DNA of 64,000 nucleotides from an uncultured Granulosicoccaceae bacterium (GCA_937931165.1 CALHCI010000152.1:1-64000), one strand, 5' to 3'. Positions 26,030 through 35,489 are shown, numbered from the stretch's first letter. Numbers and translations are program-made. The notes: generated by a model not told the origin, from the sequence alone.

Positions 26030-27922
26030 CTACAAGTCCGGCCCGATGGATAAGTGCAAACGCACGTTACCTTCACCGGGATCGTTCATTTTACGCGCAA
26101 CATCGACACGCACCGGTCCGATGGGCGATTGCCATCGCAACCCTACTCCCAGTCCAAAGCGGTACTCCGGTCGATCATCAAAGGCATCACCAAAATCACT
26201 AAAGGCAGCCCAGCTGAAACTTTCATTCAGAGGCACCTCGTACTCAGCACTAAACTCAAGCAGGTGACGTCCGCCCTGCGGTTCGTTGCTTTCATCGACC
26301 GGAGCGATGGTCTGAAACTCAAAACCACGTACTGATGCATCACCACCGGCGTAATAACGCAGTGACGATGGTAACTTATCGTAGTTGTCTACCCAGGTAG
26401 TCGCAGCACTGGCTCTGGCGAGAAAGCGATGGTTATTCGCAAACGTTTTGATGACTTTAGTTGATATTTGTGGCTGTATAAAGCTGGTGTCAGACCACAG
26501 AGATTCTGACGCCCCGCGCAACCCCAATTGCAACCAGGTACCGTTGATGGTGTTTATTCTCTTTTCAAGTTCTGCCGGATAAGTTCGAGTCCACTCCAGA
26601 CTGGGGATCAACAGACGCGACAATGAGCTTTCGCCGTTAGCCACAAACTCTTCCAGATTAAAATCGACAGCGTAGGTTTTTAACCAGAACCCGTCTCTAA
26701 ACCGATAACTGCCACCGAAACTAAAGCCCTTAAAATCTCTTTCTTCGTGCTCTCTTTCAATGCCTATCCGAATACCGTAGCTGTCAGTGCGCGGGTCACC
26801 GGTAGGAATGGTGTAGCCTGCTGAGACACTATAACCAATCTCTGATAACTGACCCTCAGCTTTGTAGTGATGTCCGCGACGGTTCACTCGTCGGCCGTCC
26901 ACCCCTACTTTTACTCGCGTGCGGGTATCTGTGCCGTAACCGATACCGACAACATATTCACGCGGCTTTATATGTGTAAGATCAACTTTAACCGGTATCA
27001 CCCGGTCTTCGGCTTCCAGCGCTGACGCTCTGACATCCACTCGCTTATAGTAATTTGAATTGGTGAGATCACTCTGCAAAGCCTGAAGCTCTCCGGCATC
27101 GAAATAATCCTGATCTTCAAGCTCTACGTAACGACCAAGCAGATCGTCAGAGATCCAGTCAATATCCTGTGTAATGACGGCTTCCCCAATGCGGTATCGC
27201 GGTCCCGGATCGAGCTCCAGAGCAATTTCGGCAGTGTAGTTTTTTACATCGATACGGATTTGCTGTTGAGTAAACTCCGCATCAAAAAAGCCGTAGCGCG
27301 CCGCAGAAGTTTGCATGGCTTGTTTAAGTTTGTCGTAAGCCTGTTGGTTAAGGGGCTGGCCCTGTTTTAAGTTGGCCGTTTCCCGAGCCTCACAGAAATC
27401 GATAACCAGTGTCTTGTACTTGTTAAAGTCATCATCAGCCACTTCGATTTCCGGCAACAGGCTTTTGCGATCACGCGCGCGGTAGCGAAAATCCTGACAG
27501 TCAACAACTACATCTTTCAACGAGATCAACGGCTCACCGGCAATTCGTACCCGGTCGTTCGGGTTGACCCGATAGATGGCCGTCCATTTGGAACCGACAT
27601 CGGTCAGCTCAGACTCTATGGTCGGTCGATAGTAGCCAAACGGACGAAGGGCAGCTTCAATCTGCTCCTCGGCTCGACTGTGCAAAAATCGAAGTCGCGG
27701 TATAGAGGTAATGTCTTTATCTTCAAGAGCTCGAATTGCAAGAAAGCCTTCAATGTTCGTCTTTAACGCTTTATCAACGCCGCTGATCAGAATACTGAGT
27801 TTTTTGATCGAGGTATCCGTCCCGTTTTGTGCAGAAGATGCACACATCAGCAGGCCGAACAGGCAGCAGATACCTGTCAACCGGACTACCGCGCTGGTTG
27901 GATTAGCAATACTTGCGATCAT
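26030..27922 (-). CDS. tamA: Outer-membrane assembly factor TamA
   Basis: 630 residues. A signal peptide (cleavage near CASSAQNG, about residue 32) precedes three POTRA domains (about residues 40-310) and a C-terminal 16-strand barrel of the Omp85/BamA family. The barrel includes GRRVNRRGHHYKAEGQLSEI, YYAGGDASVRGF (the conserved VRGF lock motif) and the final GPVRVDVARKMND. It lies directly before tamB. No strong Shine-Dalgarno is seen before the ATG at 27922. Confidence 0.93.
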   Translation of the reverse strand: MIASIANPTSAVVRLTGICCLFGLLMCASSAQNGTDTSIKKLSILISGVDKALKTNIEGFLAIRALEDKDITSIPRLRFLHSRAEEQIEAALRPFGYYRPTIESELTDVGSKWTAIYRVNPNDRVRIAGEPLISLKDVVVDCQDFRYRARDRKSLLPEIEVADDDFNKYKTLVIDFCEARETANLKQGQPLNQQAYDKLKQAMQTSAARYGFFDAEFTQQQIRIDVKNYTAEIALELDPGPRYRIGEAVITQDIDWISDDLLGRYVELEDQDYFDAGELQALQSDLTNSNYYKRVDVRASALEAEDRVIPVKVDLTHIKPREYVVGIGYGTDTRTRVKVGVDGRRVNRRGHHYKAEGQLSEIGYSVSAGYTIPTGDPRTDSYGIRIGIEREHEERDFKGFSFGGSYRFRDGFWLKTYAVDFNLEEFVANGESSLSRLLIPSLEWTRTYPAELEKRINTINGTWLQLGLRGASESLWSDTSFIQPQISTKVIKTFANNHRFLARASAATTWVDNYDKLPSSLRYYAGGDASVRGFEFQTIAPVDESNEPQGGRHLLEFSAEYEVPLNESFSWAAFSDFGDAFDDRPEYRFGLGVGLRWQSPIGPVRVDVARKMNDPGEGNVRLHLSIGPDL

Positions 27923-28117
27923 GTTGTTTTGATTATTTTGTGATGCGCAGGAAGCGGACAGAAAAGATCAATCCTCTGGTTTTCACCATGAGTCTAGTCA
28001 ATAAACTGGCGAATTGGGGAAATTATCACCTGCACCTCAAAATAAAGTTGCAAGTCTCCGTCCATCAAGGCCGACACTGCATGATCGTAAACTGCTATGG
28101 AGGAACCTTCCGATGTG

Positions 28118-31100
28118 CTACGCCCTGTGCTTTTCGGTTTCTGATATCAAACCGGCAATCACCTCGGTCGCGCTAATCATATCCGGCATCGAGTGGCCTT
28201 CGGTGAACTGCTCTGCCAGTGGCATCAGGATATCCCGCGCTTCAAAGGCATTTCCGTTGGCAACCAGGTATTTTGCAAAATCGGTTGCGATTCGCAGCGC
28301 ATACCATTTCATGTTCATTGTTTGCGCAGTTTCAAGTGCGTGTTCAAAAGCCAGGGTAGTCTCGGCACCATTGCCCTTTAGCTGCGCGTTTGCCATCGCA
28401 ACGATTCTCAGCAATTCAGGATCCTCGATCCGGACACCGGTCTGCGCAGAGTCTGTAAGCGCATTTTTTGCGGTGGCGAGTGCGAGTTCGGCTTTGCCCA
28501 GTGACAACAGCGCATTGGCAGATTGAGCGAGCATATACGGTGTATGCATTCGCATGTGCATTTCGTCGTTATACACTTTAAGCACAGGATCTATTGAATC
28601 GATAACCTGCTGGTACTGCCCCACCAGTGACATTAAACCCGGATGGACAATGGACTCTGCCACTCGCCACAATGACAGATCGTGTTTTTCATTAAGCGCA
28701 CGCAAACCGGCAAGTGTTTGCTTTACTCTGTCGAGCAAACGTAAAGACACAAACATATTGCCGCCGTGGAATAATACGACGCCCAGTGTATTGGCGTGAT
28801 TGATATATTCAGCGCGTGCCAGTGCCTGATCGAACAAATCAATAGCCTGTTCCGGGTAGCCGCAATGCAGCCGTGTCCATGCAGCTATCACCTTGGCGGT
28901 GGCTTCAATGTCCTGGCCGTAGACCGAAGGCATAGATCCACCGGTTTCCGGCGCTACGTATTTGGCAGCTTTAGCCAAATGCTCGTTGGCAATGTGCGGT
29001 TGTCCGCCAATCAGATTCGCAAAACCAACAATCCTCTGCCCTTGCACAGTAGTTTCATGCTGACCCACACTCTGTGCAAGCGTTAAAAACTCCTCGGCCT
29101 GCCGGGTAGCTTCCTCAACCAGACCGGTATGCAATTGAAATACAAATTTGCCGTACAACACCGGGAAAATTCTGTCAGTTTCATCGGCCTGCTCAGCCAG
29201 TGCCAGTGACCGCTGGGTATTCTGATCCATTTCTTCTGAACCATAGCCACCTATCGCGATTAACGGGCCGGTAAGGTCCATGTGCAGACTCAGGTTCTGC
29301 TGCACTCTTTCAGAGGTGGATGGTAATTGCTCAAGTATATGAATAGCTCTTCGCAACTGCGCTACTGATTCCGCATCGGCCGAGCGGCCGGCAGATCGTT
29401 TGCCCGCACGATGCCAGTAGGCAATGGCCGACTCATCGCTGGCTGCTTCGGTGTAATGATGCGCCACCAGTTCGGGGGCAATTTCTACGGTTTGCGGAAA
29501 CTCGTTAACAAGCGCGTTGGCAACGTTTTGATGTTGTTGCTGCCTGACATCGCTCAGCATGTTCTCGTAGATTGAGTCCTGCACCAATCCATGTTTAAAG
29601 GTATAAACAATATGATTCGTGGTGCCGGATTGAAACAGAAATTCTGTCTGCACCAACTGGTTTAAGCCGATTGTCAGAGTGTTGAGCTTATCTCTGGCAA
29701 CGGCTTCCAACAGGTCTGCGGGAACCTCACGGCCGATTACCGCTGCAATTTGAATGATCTCCTTGGCCTGCTGACCAAGCCTGTCTATACGTGCCAGCAA
29801 TGACGCTTGTAGCGTGGCGGGAATATCGGCCTCGGCAATATCGAGTCCGCCTTCTACCAGAGACTTGGTCAGCTCTTCTATAAAGAGCGGAATCCCGTCT
29901 GTTCGACTGACAATGCGCTCGACGACATCCTCTGAGATAAAATCTCCGGCAACCGCCCTGACTATAGACGCGCATGATGCTTTACCCAGCCGGTTAAGCT
30001 GCAGTGAAGATATATTGTTGTGCCCAAGCAGATTCGGCTGCCAGTCAGACCGATGCGTCACCACCAGCAACACACGCGATTGCTCGAGTCTGCCAATAAA
30101 CAGCTCCAGAAACTCTTCACTCGCAGGGTCGATCCAGTGTGTATCTTCCACCAGAAACAACACGGGTTCTTTTTCGGCTAACAGAAACACCTGATTCAAC
30201 AACACTTCAAGCGTGCGCGACTTGATCTCCTGCGGTGTCAGATCAAGCGGTCCGTAGCGATGCTCGAATGGCAGCGATAACAGGTGAGCAAAAATTTGCG
30301 CATCAATGGTGCTTCCACCGGCTGACTGCTGCAACAGCGCTTCGAGCTTGTCGAGTTTTTGGTCTGTGGTGTCACCGGTCTCGAAGCGAGCGGCCCGCTG
30401 CAATTGAGATATCACCGGGTAAAACGCACTGGTCGAAAAGTGCGGTGAGCACTGATAGCGCAGGGCAACATGCGGAAAGTTAGTCACTTCGTGGCGAAGC
30501 CCTTCGACCAGTCGAGATTTGCCGATACCCGCCTCACCGGAAACAAAAACTGCCTGACCCTCACCACCACAGGCAAGCTCCCAACGATCAAGCAGCAGCA
30601 TGAGTTCTGTGTTGCGTCCAAATAGCGGATTGAGTGCAGAATTGCGATTGGATTCGAAGCGACTGGCAATCGCCCTTGTTGCTACCACACGCCATGCATT
30701 GATCGAACTGTTAAAGCCTTTAAGTTCGTGTGCACCGAAATCGGCAAACTCAAAACCACCACCTGCCAGGCGTCGCGTGGTGTCGGATACAACCACACTT
30801 CCAGGACTTGCCAGCGCCTGCAATCGCGCGGCAAGGTTAGGGGTTTCACCGACTACCGTTCGCTCCTGCGCCGGCCCCTGCCCTAATAAATCGCCAACAA
30901 TGACACGACCGCTTGCGATACCAACTCGAACCTCGATATCTGTCGAGAGACGGCATGCCTCGGTGACAGCAAGGCCGGCAGACACAGCTCTTTCAGCATC
31001 ATTTTCATTGGCTCGCGGGTAACCGAAATAGACCAGAACACCATCTCCCATATAGCGAGCGACAAAACCGCCAAGCGGCTCTACCGCTTCGGTGCAGGCC

Positions 31101-31510
31101 CGCTGAAAGCCGGCGATAATGCTGCGTAGTTGCTCGGGATCGAGACTGGTTGATAACGCCGTGGAGCCGACCATATCGCAGAACATCACGGTCAGCAGCC
31201 GGAACTCCGCTTCGACCGGCATGCGCTCCGATGCAAAATTTGATGCTAATGGCTGCAACTCCGGGACGACTTCCGACGCTGAATCATTGAGCTGCGAAAT
31301 AGCGACAAGCAACATTTTGCGATCTGCCAGACGTGTTACGCCAAGGTCTTTTAAATCGTCGTTGTTGATATCCGGTAACAATGCCCAGTCAATGGCATTT
31401 TCTTCGAAGGTCCCGACGAGATGTTCAAACCCCAGATCCGCGAGCCATTTACGAACATCTTTGTCCAAAAGAAAGTCTCCAACATCATGTTGAATTTTAT
31501 CGGGCGCCAA
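28118..31510 (-). CDS. SAM / class III cyclase / AAA ATPase / TPR signalling protein
   Basis: Up to 1130 residues. Order: SAM-like domain (DKDVRKWLADLGFEHLVGTF, LPDINNDDLKDLGV, about 15-75), class III nucleotide cyclase domain (about 100-275; VMFCDMVGSTALS and MGDGVLVYFGYP carry the metal-binding Asp residues), a large AAA/STAND ATPase (Walker A GEAGIGKSRL, Walker B FLVEDTHWID), then TPR-like helical repeats to the end. It may make cAMP in response to a protein or ligand signal. The TTG at 31510 has AGGAG abutting it; a TTG at 31468 with GGAG spaced 8 bases is a better start and begins right at the SAM domain. Confidence 0.88.
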   Translation of the reverse strand: MAPDKIQHDVGDFLLDKDVRKWLADLGFEHLVGTFEENAIDWALLPDINNDDLKDLGVTRLADRKMLLVAISQLNDSASEVVPELQPLASNFASERMPVEAEFRLLTVMFCDMVGSTALSTSLDPEQLRSIIAGFQRACTEAVEPLGGFVARYMGDGVLVYFGYPRANENDAERAVSAGLAVTEACRLSTDIEVRVGIASGRVIVGDLLGQGPAQERTVVGETPNLAARLQALASPGSVVVSDTTRRLAGGGFEFADFGAHELKGFNSSINAWRVVATRAIASRFESNRNSALNPLFGRNTELMLLLDRWELACGGEGQAVFVSGEAGIGKSRLVEGLRHEVTNFPHVALRYQCSPHFSTSAFYPVISQLQRAARFETGDTTDQKLDKLEALLQQSAGGSTIDAQIFAHLLSLPFEHRYGPLDLTPQEIKSRTLEVLLNQVFLLAEKEPVLFLVEDTHWIDPASEEFLELFIGRLEQSRVLLVVTHRSDWQPNLLGHNNISSLQLNRLGKASCASIVRAVAGDFISEDVVERIVSRTDGIPLFIEELTKSLVEGGLDIAEADIPATLQASLLARIDRLGQQAKEIIQIAAVIGREVPADLLEAVARDKLNTLTIGLNQLVQTEFLFQSGTTNHIVYTFKHGLVQDSIYENMLSDVRQQQHQNVANALVNEFPQTVEIAPELVAHHYTEAASDESAIAYWHRAGKRSAGRSADAESVAQLRRAIHILEQLPSTSERVQQNLSLHMDLTGPLIAIGGYGSEEMDQNTQRSLALAEQADETDRIFPVLYGKFVFQLHTGLVEEATRQAEEFLTLAQSVGQHETTVQGQRIVGFANLIGGQPHIANEHLAKAAKYVAPETGGSMPSVYGQDIEATAKVIAAWTRLHCGYPEQAIDLFDQALARAEYINHANTLGVVLFHGGNMFVSLRLLDRVKQTLAGLRALNEKHDLSLWRVAESIVHPGLMSLVGQYQQVIDSIDPVLKVYNDEMHMRMHTPYMLAQSANALLSLGKAELALATAKNALTDSAQTGVRIEDPELLRIVAMANAQLKGNGAETTLAFEHALETAQTMNMKWYALRIATDFAKYLVANGNAFEARDILMPLAEQFTEGHSMPDMISATEVIAGLISETEKHRA

Positions 31511-31536
31511 CTCCTTTCAGGGCGTCAGAGCAATTG

Positions 31537-31557
31537 AGAGTTGAGCTTCGCAACTCT
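31537..31557. terminator. Hairpin between the MurF-like and cyclase genes
   Basis: AGAGTTG (31537-31543) and CAACTCT (31551-31557) around a 7-base loop, about 105 bases past the stop of the MurF-like gene and 27 bases before the cyclase gene. No T run; weak as a terminator. Confidence 0.35.
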
Positions 31558-31662
31558 TTGCTCATTTCGTATTGTCAGGCGATTTGCAGACAGTAGCAAG
31601 CCTTCACTGTCCGGTTTGTGCACCAGCGGCAGGTTATGTCGGGCTGAGCCAGTCGCCGGCCG

Positions 31663-33243
31663 CTACAGCAGGCGTTTCTCTTCGAGAATATCCGGCAGAT
31701 CATTCTCATACAGAACGACATCTGCGGCAGTTAGGGCAAGTTCTGCCAGTTGTTTTCGCGCCTCCTGCAGCGAAGGCACCTGAATCAACGTTGCATCTGT
31801 GTTGCTTATCGCCGATCCAAACGTCGGAATTCTCTCGGGGTTTACCACCACCACCACATCACAGAGCTTTGCGCAGTGTGCGCCAAGGCGTGCGTGAACC
31901 GTATCATGTTCATTGCCAAGTTCGGCGATACCCGGTGTCACCACTATTGCTCGACCGCCGCGCTCTACTGCGAGTTGCTTCAACACTTCTATCGCATTGG
32001 AAAAGCCTTTCTCGTTGGAGTTGTAGGCATCATCAAGAATGGCCGCCTCACCGGGTGCTTCGCGTAGCTCAAGACGGTGCGTTACCTGTTGCAGCTCTGC
32101 CATTTTCGGCGCCAGATGCTTCAGTAATGATGTATCAAGTGCGTGAACAAGCGCGACCGCTAACGCAGAATTCATGACATTGTGATTGCCCAGCAACGGA
32201 ATGGTGTAGTCGAATGTTTCTGCAGGCCCGAAACGCAGACGGATATGCCATTTGCCGTCTTTTAGATGACTGCTTTCGATGCGAACATCACAGTCCTGCT
32301 TGTGACCGACAACAATAAAACACTTTTTATTTTGCTCTCGCAACTGCAGAAACGGCAGATGGGTCATGACATCTTCACTGGTGACAAGCGTGCCCTGCTG
32401 TGAACAAACCCATTGTGCAAGCTCTGCCTTGGCCTTGGCCGTGGTTTCGATGCCACCAAAGCGCTCTGCATGTGCCTCACCAACAGCGGTGACGATTCCA
32501 AACCGTGGTTGCACGAATTCGCAAAGACGCTGGATTGAGCCTCTTTGGTATGCGCCCATCTCTGCGACAAAGTAGCGATGCGCAGGTTGCAGCCTCTGCC
32601 GAATGTGTCTTGTCAGGCCTAACACGGTATTGACGCTACCCTTGCTGTAAAATACCGGACCACCGACTTCGAGCATCTCGGCAAGCATATGTTTGACGGT
32701 GGTTTTACCAAATGAACCGGTCACACCAATACGTTGCACGTTGCTTTCACCAAGACGAAGCCGCGCTTCGTTGACAAAGCTTTGATTGGTTCGATTCTGT
32801 GACGGTTGCAGCACAAGGTTGGCGATAACAATAACAAGCGGTACTGCCTGCAGTGCAACGATTGCGGCAGGCAGATACAGGCTTGAAACCAGAGCCAGCA
32901 ACACCAACATGCAAAGTGCGACAGCTCTGATTCGTTTTAGTCTTGCCGTGTTAACCAGAGGTTTTTTGTATTGGTAACGGTGCTCGCGAAACGCAATGGC
33001 CAGCAGCACAACTGATAGCACAATCAGGATCAGACTACGATTTCCAACTGCTGCAATCAGTAACAATGAGACAGCAATAGCGATAGAAGCGATGACATCG
33101 AATAGCCGGACATCTTTCCATGCGCTAAAAAAACGCTTGCTGTCGTACTCTTCCTGTTGAAAATACACCAACTGGGTGTTGCAACGAACCGCCAGCAGAA
33201 TGGCAAGCGCGAGACCAAACAACAACGGCGCAATAGAGGTCAT
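31663..33243 (-). CDS. Membrane-anchored MurF-like Mur ligase
   Basis: 526 residues. Instead of the MurF domain that binds UDP-MurNAc-peptide, the first 150 residues hold four or more membrane helices (about 5-20, 50-85, 108-147). The central and C-terminal ligase domains are good MurF matches: P-loop GSFGKTT at residues 176-182, SKGSVNTVLGLTRHI, VAEMGAYQRGSIQRL, VGEAHAERFGG, GNHNVMNSALAVAL and ILDDAYNSNEKGFSNAIEVL. Mur ligases form an amide bond between a carboxylate and an amine using ATP. The ATG starts 2 bases after the stop of the alpha/beta hydrolase gene. It is probably not the cell's housekeeping MurF, because that domain is missing; the acceptor is unknown. Confidence 0.85.
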   Translation of the reverse strand: MTSIAPLLFGLALAILLAVRCNTQLVYFQQEEYDSKRFFSAWKDVRLFDVIASIAIAVSLLLIAAVGNRSLILIVLSVVLLAIAFREHRYQYKKPLVNTARLKRIRAVALCMLVLLALVSSLYLPAAIVALQAVPLVIVIANLVLQPSQNRTNQSFVNEARLRLGESNVQRIGVTGSFGKTTVKHMLAEMLEVGGPVFYSKGSVNTVLGLTRHIRQRLQPAHRYFVAEMGAYQRGSIQRLCEFVQPRFGIVTAVGEAHAERFGGIETTAKAKAELAQWVCSQQGTLVTSEDVMTHLPFLQLREQNKKCFIVVGHKQDCDVRIESSHLKDGKWHIRLRFGPAETFDYTIPLLGNHNVMNSALAVALVHALDTSLLKHLAPKMAELQQVTHRLELREAPGEAAILDDAYNSNEKGFSNAIEVLKQLAVERGGRAIVVTPGIAELGNEHDTVHARLGAHCAKLCDVVVVVNPERIPTFGSAISNTDATLIQVPSLQEARKQLAELALTAADVVLYENDLPDILEEKRLL

Positions 33244-33245
33244 TA

Positions 33246-33986
33246 TTAAGAGACTCCGATCAGATCTTTGATTGACAGAGCGATCTGATGACGGCCACGG
33301 TTTAAGATATCAATATGTCCAAACTCGGGGCAACAGACTAGCTGTGATCCTGTGATGAGTGCGTTGAGTTTCTCACCAATGGCTACCGGTGTTTCTGTGT
33401 CACGATTACCGTATACGAGTGTGGTAGGTGTGGTTATTTTTTGTGCATCATCACTTTGATTTTCTGAAATCACTTTGACAAAGATATCTCGCAAACCCAA
33501 CTCTGCACTTTGAATGTAGTCTGCACTTCCATATTGCCGTTCGAGCTGTTGTGTTTCCTCAGGAGTGGTGGCTTTGCGCTTTGCCTGCTTGAATCTGAAC
33601 TGACGATAAACACGCTTTAACCGCCGGGCGCTGGAATTGGGCACCGGGATACCAGCGCTTGCGACCAGTACCAGCCCACTCAATAATTCCGGATGCCGCA
33701 CCGCCAGTTGCAGACCCACCCTGCCCCCGAATGAATGCCCGACCCAAATCACTTTTGCGTGCCCGCGATCTTTCAGGAACTGCGCACAATGGTCTGCATA
33801 CTCACTGGAACCCCAGGTTTCTTCAGGCCTTGGTGTTTCACCAAATCCGGGTAAGTCGAGAAGAACAGAATGCGCTATGGGTGCAAGCGACTCTGCTACC
33901 TGTATAAAATCGTGGTAGCTGCGCGCCCACCCATGTGCAAAAACTACCGGAGTTGCGTTTTCGTTACCAATGCTAACGTGGTTCAT
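33246..33986 (-). CDS. Alpha/beta hydrolase fold protein
   Basis: 246 residues from the ATG at 33986, which has AGG about 5 bases upstream; an upstream start at 34061 would add 25 residues without conserved sequence. Fold markers: oxyanion HGW (FAHGWARSYHD), nucleophile elbow GHSFGG, Asp in GNRDTETP and His in FGHIDIL. No signal peptide. The substrate is unknown. It forms an operon with the membrane MurF-like gene and is divergent from a Ddl-like gene, which suggests it acts on an intermediate or product of those ligases. Confidence 0.87.
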   Translation of the reverse strand: MNHVSIGNENATPVVFAHGWARSYHDFIQVAESLAPIAHSVLLDLPGFGETPRPEETWGSSEYADHCAQFLKDRGHAKVIWVGHSFGGRVGLQLAVRHPELLSGLVLVASAGIPVPNSSARRLKRVYRQFRFKQAKRKATTPEETQQLERQYGSADYIQSAELGLRDIFVKVISENQSDDAQKITTPTTLVYGNRDTETPVAIGEKLNALITGSQLVCCPEFGHIDILNRGRHQIALSIKDLIGVS

Positions 33987-34002
33987 ATTGCCTGTGATCA
34001 GT

Positions 34003-34031
34003 CCTATAATGCGCGCTGTCGACACGCACAA
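34003..34031 (-). promoter_or_regulatory. Putative promoter of the hydrolase/MurF-like operon
   Basis: Read on the minus strand, TTGTGC (34026-34031), 17 bases, then TATAGG (34003-34008), about 17 bases before the hydrolase ATG. It lies in the 193-base divergent region shared with the Ddl-like gene. Confidence 0.45.
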
Positions 34032-34179
34032 CACACGCACAATAATACACTTGTAGAACACGCTTGACTCGCTCTATCAGTCAATGATGCAGCGCTGCAC
34101 GTTACACCTGTGTATTAATCACACCCACGGGCTTTACAGCTGCTAGTTTGAAGCTCAGGGAAACTTTCCGGAATCGTCA

Positions 34180-35346
34180 GTGCAGACTCAAAGAAAAATC
34201 AGGATCGCAGTAATCTTCGGAGGCCCCAGCCAGGAGCACGACGTCAGCGTAGTCACGGCATCACAGTTAATGGATGCTGTCGATAGTCGTAATTTTGAAG
34301 TACTGCCGGTGTATGTGGACTTTGAGAATCGCTTCCTGACCGGGCCCGAACTTCGTGATATCACCAGATTTCGCCCCAGACCACCGGGCTTGCGCCCCAT
34401 CACGTTTCTTTGGAGCGACGCGGGACCTGCATGCCGCATCGGAAACGCAGAACCTCTGAGAGTCGATTGCGTTCTCCCGGTGTTCCATGGCCCGTTCGGG
34501 GAAGACGGAAGAATACAGGGGTATTTCGAAACCATCGGCATCCCGGTCACCGGCTTTTCTTCAATCAACTCTGCCATTGCCATGCGGAAAGACGCTACCA
34601 AGGCGCTGGTTAAAACCGTCGGGGTTAACGTGCTCTCACACGTATCGGTCAGTCGGGATACTGCCGGTCTGACTGAGACGCACCATCAGATAGAAGACGA
34701 AATCGGCTATCCGGCAATCGTTAAGCCGTGCCATCTGGGCTCAAGCATTGGCGTTGGTGTGGCCAACAACGCATCTGAACTAACCGCGGCCATCGAGCAC
34801 GTGCTGGCACTGGATTCAATTGCACTGGTCGAGCCGCGAGTAAACAACCTGGTTGAATATAATGTAGCGCTGCGCAAAGGTGCCGGTGGCACGGTTCACC
34901 TGTCGGCCATAGAAACGCCGAAAAGCGTTACCGATTTACTGGACTTCCGCGAGAAGTATCTGGCCAGTGAGGATGGATCTTCCGGAGGTGCCAAAGGTGA
35001 CTTCCTGCCGTCGCAGGGCATGCTGTCACTCACCAGAGACATCAACCCGCAATTGCCTCCAGAATTTCAAGATAAGTTATATCAATATGCTCGCAGCGCT
35101 TTTCAAATACTCGGCAACCGCGGGGCACCCAGAATAGATTTTCTTTCAGATGCCGAGACCGGTGAACTGTGGTTCAACGAGATCAACCCTATTCCCGGGT
35201 CGTATGGATTTTTTCTTTGGGAGGCGGCAAGCGAACCATTGTTGTTCCCCGAATTGATTACTCACCTGGTGCAGGAAGCGCAGCTGACATCACTCAAAAG
35301 TTTCGATGACCCCGTTCCGGAAGGCGCTAGATTATTGCCTCGATGA
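34180..35346 (+). CDS. D-Ala-D-Ala ligase-like ATP-grasp ligase with altered active site
   Basis: 388 residues from a GTG. ATP-grasp ligase of the Ddl family: VIFGGPSQEHDVS, VFHGPFGEDGRIQGYFE, PCHLGSSIGVGV and the metal/phosphate motif FNEINPIPGS are present. Three residues of the E. coli DdlB hydrogen-bond triad can be compared: Glu15 is kept (Glu19), but the omega-loop Tyr216 is Phe256 (LLDFREKYL) and Ser281 is Phe345 (GSYGFFLWE). In the ligase family a Phe at the Tyr position occurs in Leuconostoc Ddl2, which makes D-Ala-D-lactate. This protein may therefore join D-Ala to something other than D-Ala. It is divergent from the hydrolase/MurF-like operon. Confidence 0.83.
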   Translation: MQTQRKIRIAVIFGGPSQEHDVSVVTASQLMDAVDSRNFEVLPVYVDFENRFLTGPELRDITRFRPRPPGLRPITFLWSDAGPACRIGNAEPLRVDCVLPVFHGPFGEDGRIQGYFETIGIPVTGFSSINSAIAMRKDATKALVKTVGVNVLSHVSVSRDTAGLTETHHQIEDEIGYPAIVKPCHLGSSIGVGVANNASELTAAIEHVLALDSIALVEPRVNNLVEYNVALRKGAGGTVHLSAIETPKSVTDLLDFREKYLASEDGSSGGAKGDFLPSQGMLSLTRDINPQLPPEFQDKLYQYARSAFQILGNRGAPRIDFLSDAETGELWFNEINPIPGSYGFFLWEAASEPLLFPELITHLVQEAQLTSLKSFDDPVPEGARLLPR

Positions 35347-35489
35347 TCACCTCCTGGTAATCAGCAAGAGGACCCTGCAATCCGGGGCCACTGGTACTTT
35401 TTTCCGTTATCTATTGTTCACAATTCCCTCCCCGTGTGCGGCACAAATGGTGTGCGAAGCTTCTCGATGCACTAATTTGTGGTTCGTAC

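Noticed and set aside
28118-31510. Anti-phage STAND (Avs-like) defence gene
   Set aside because: The ATPase and TPR parts look similar in outline, but the cyclase-ATPase-TPR order is a common signalling architecture and no defence genes or mobile elements are nearby.
31663-35346. Classical vancomycin-resistance (van) cluster
   Set aside because: No VanH dehydrogenase, VanX dipeptidase or VanRS two-component genes are present, and the MurF-like protein is not part of known van operons.
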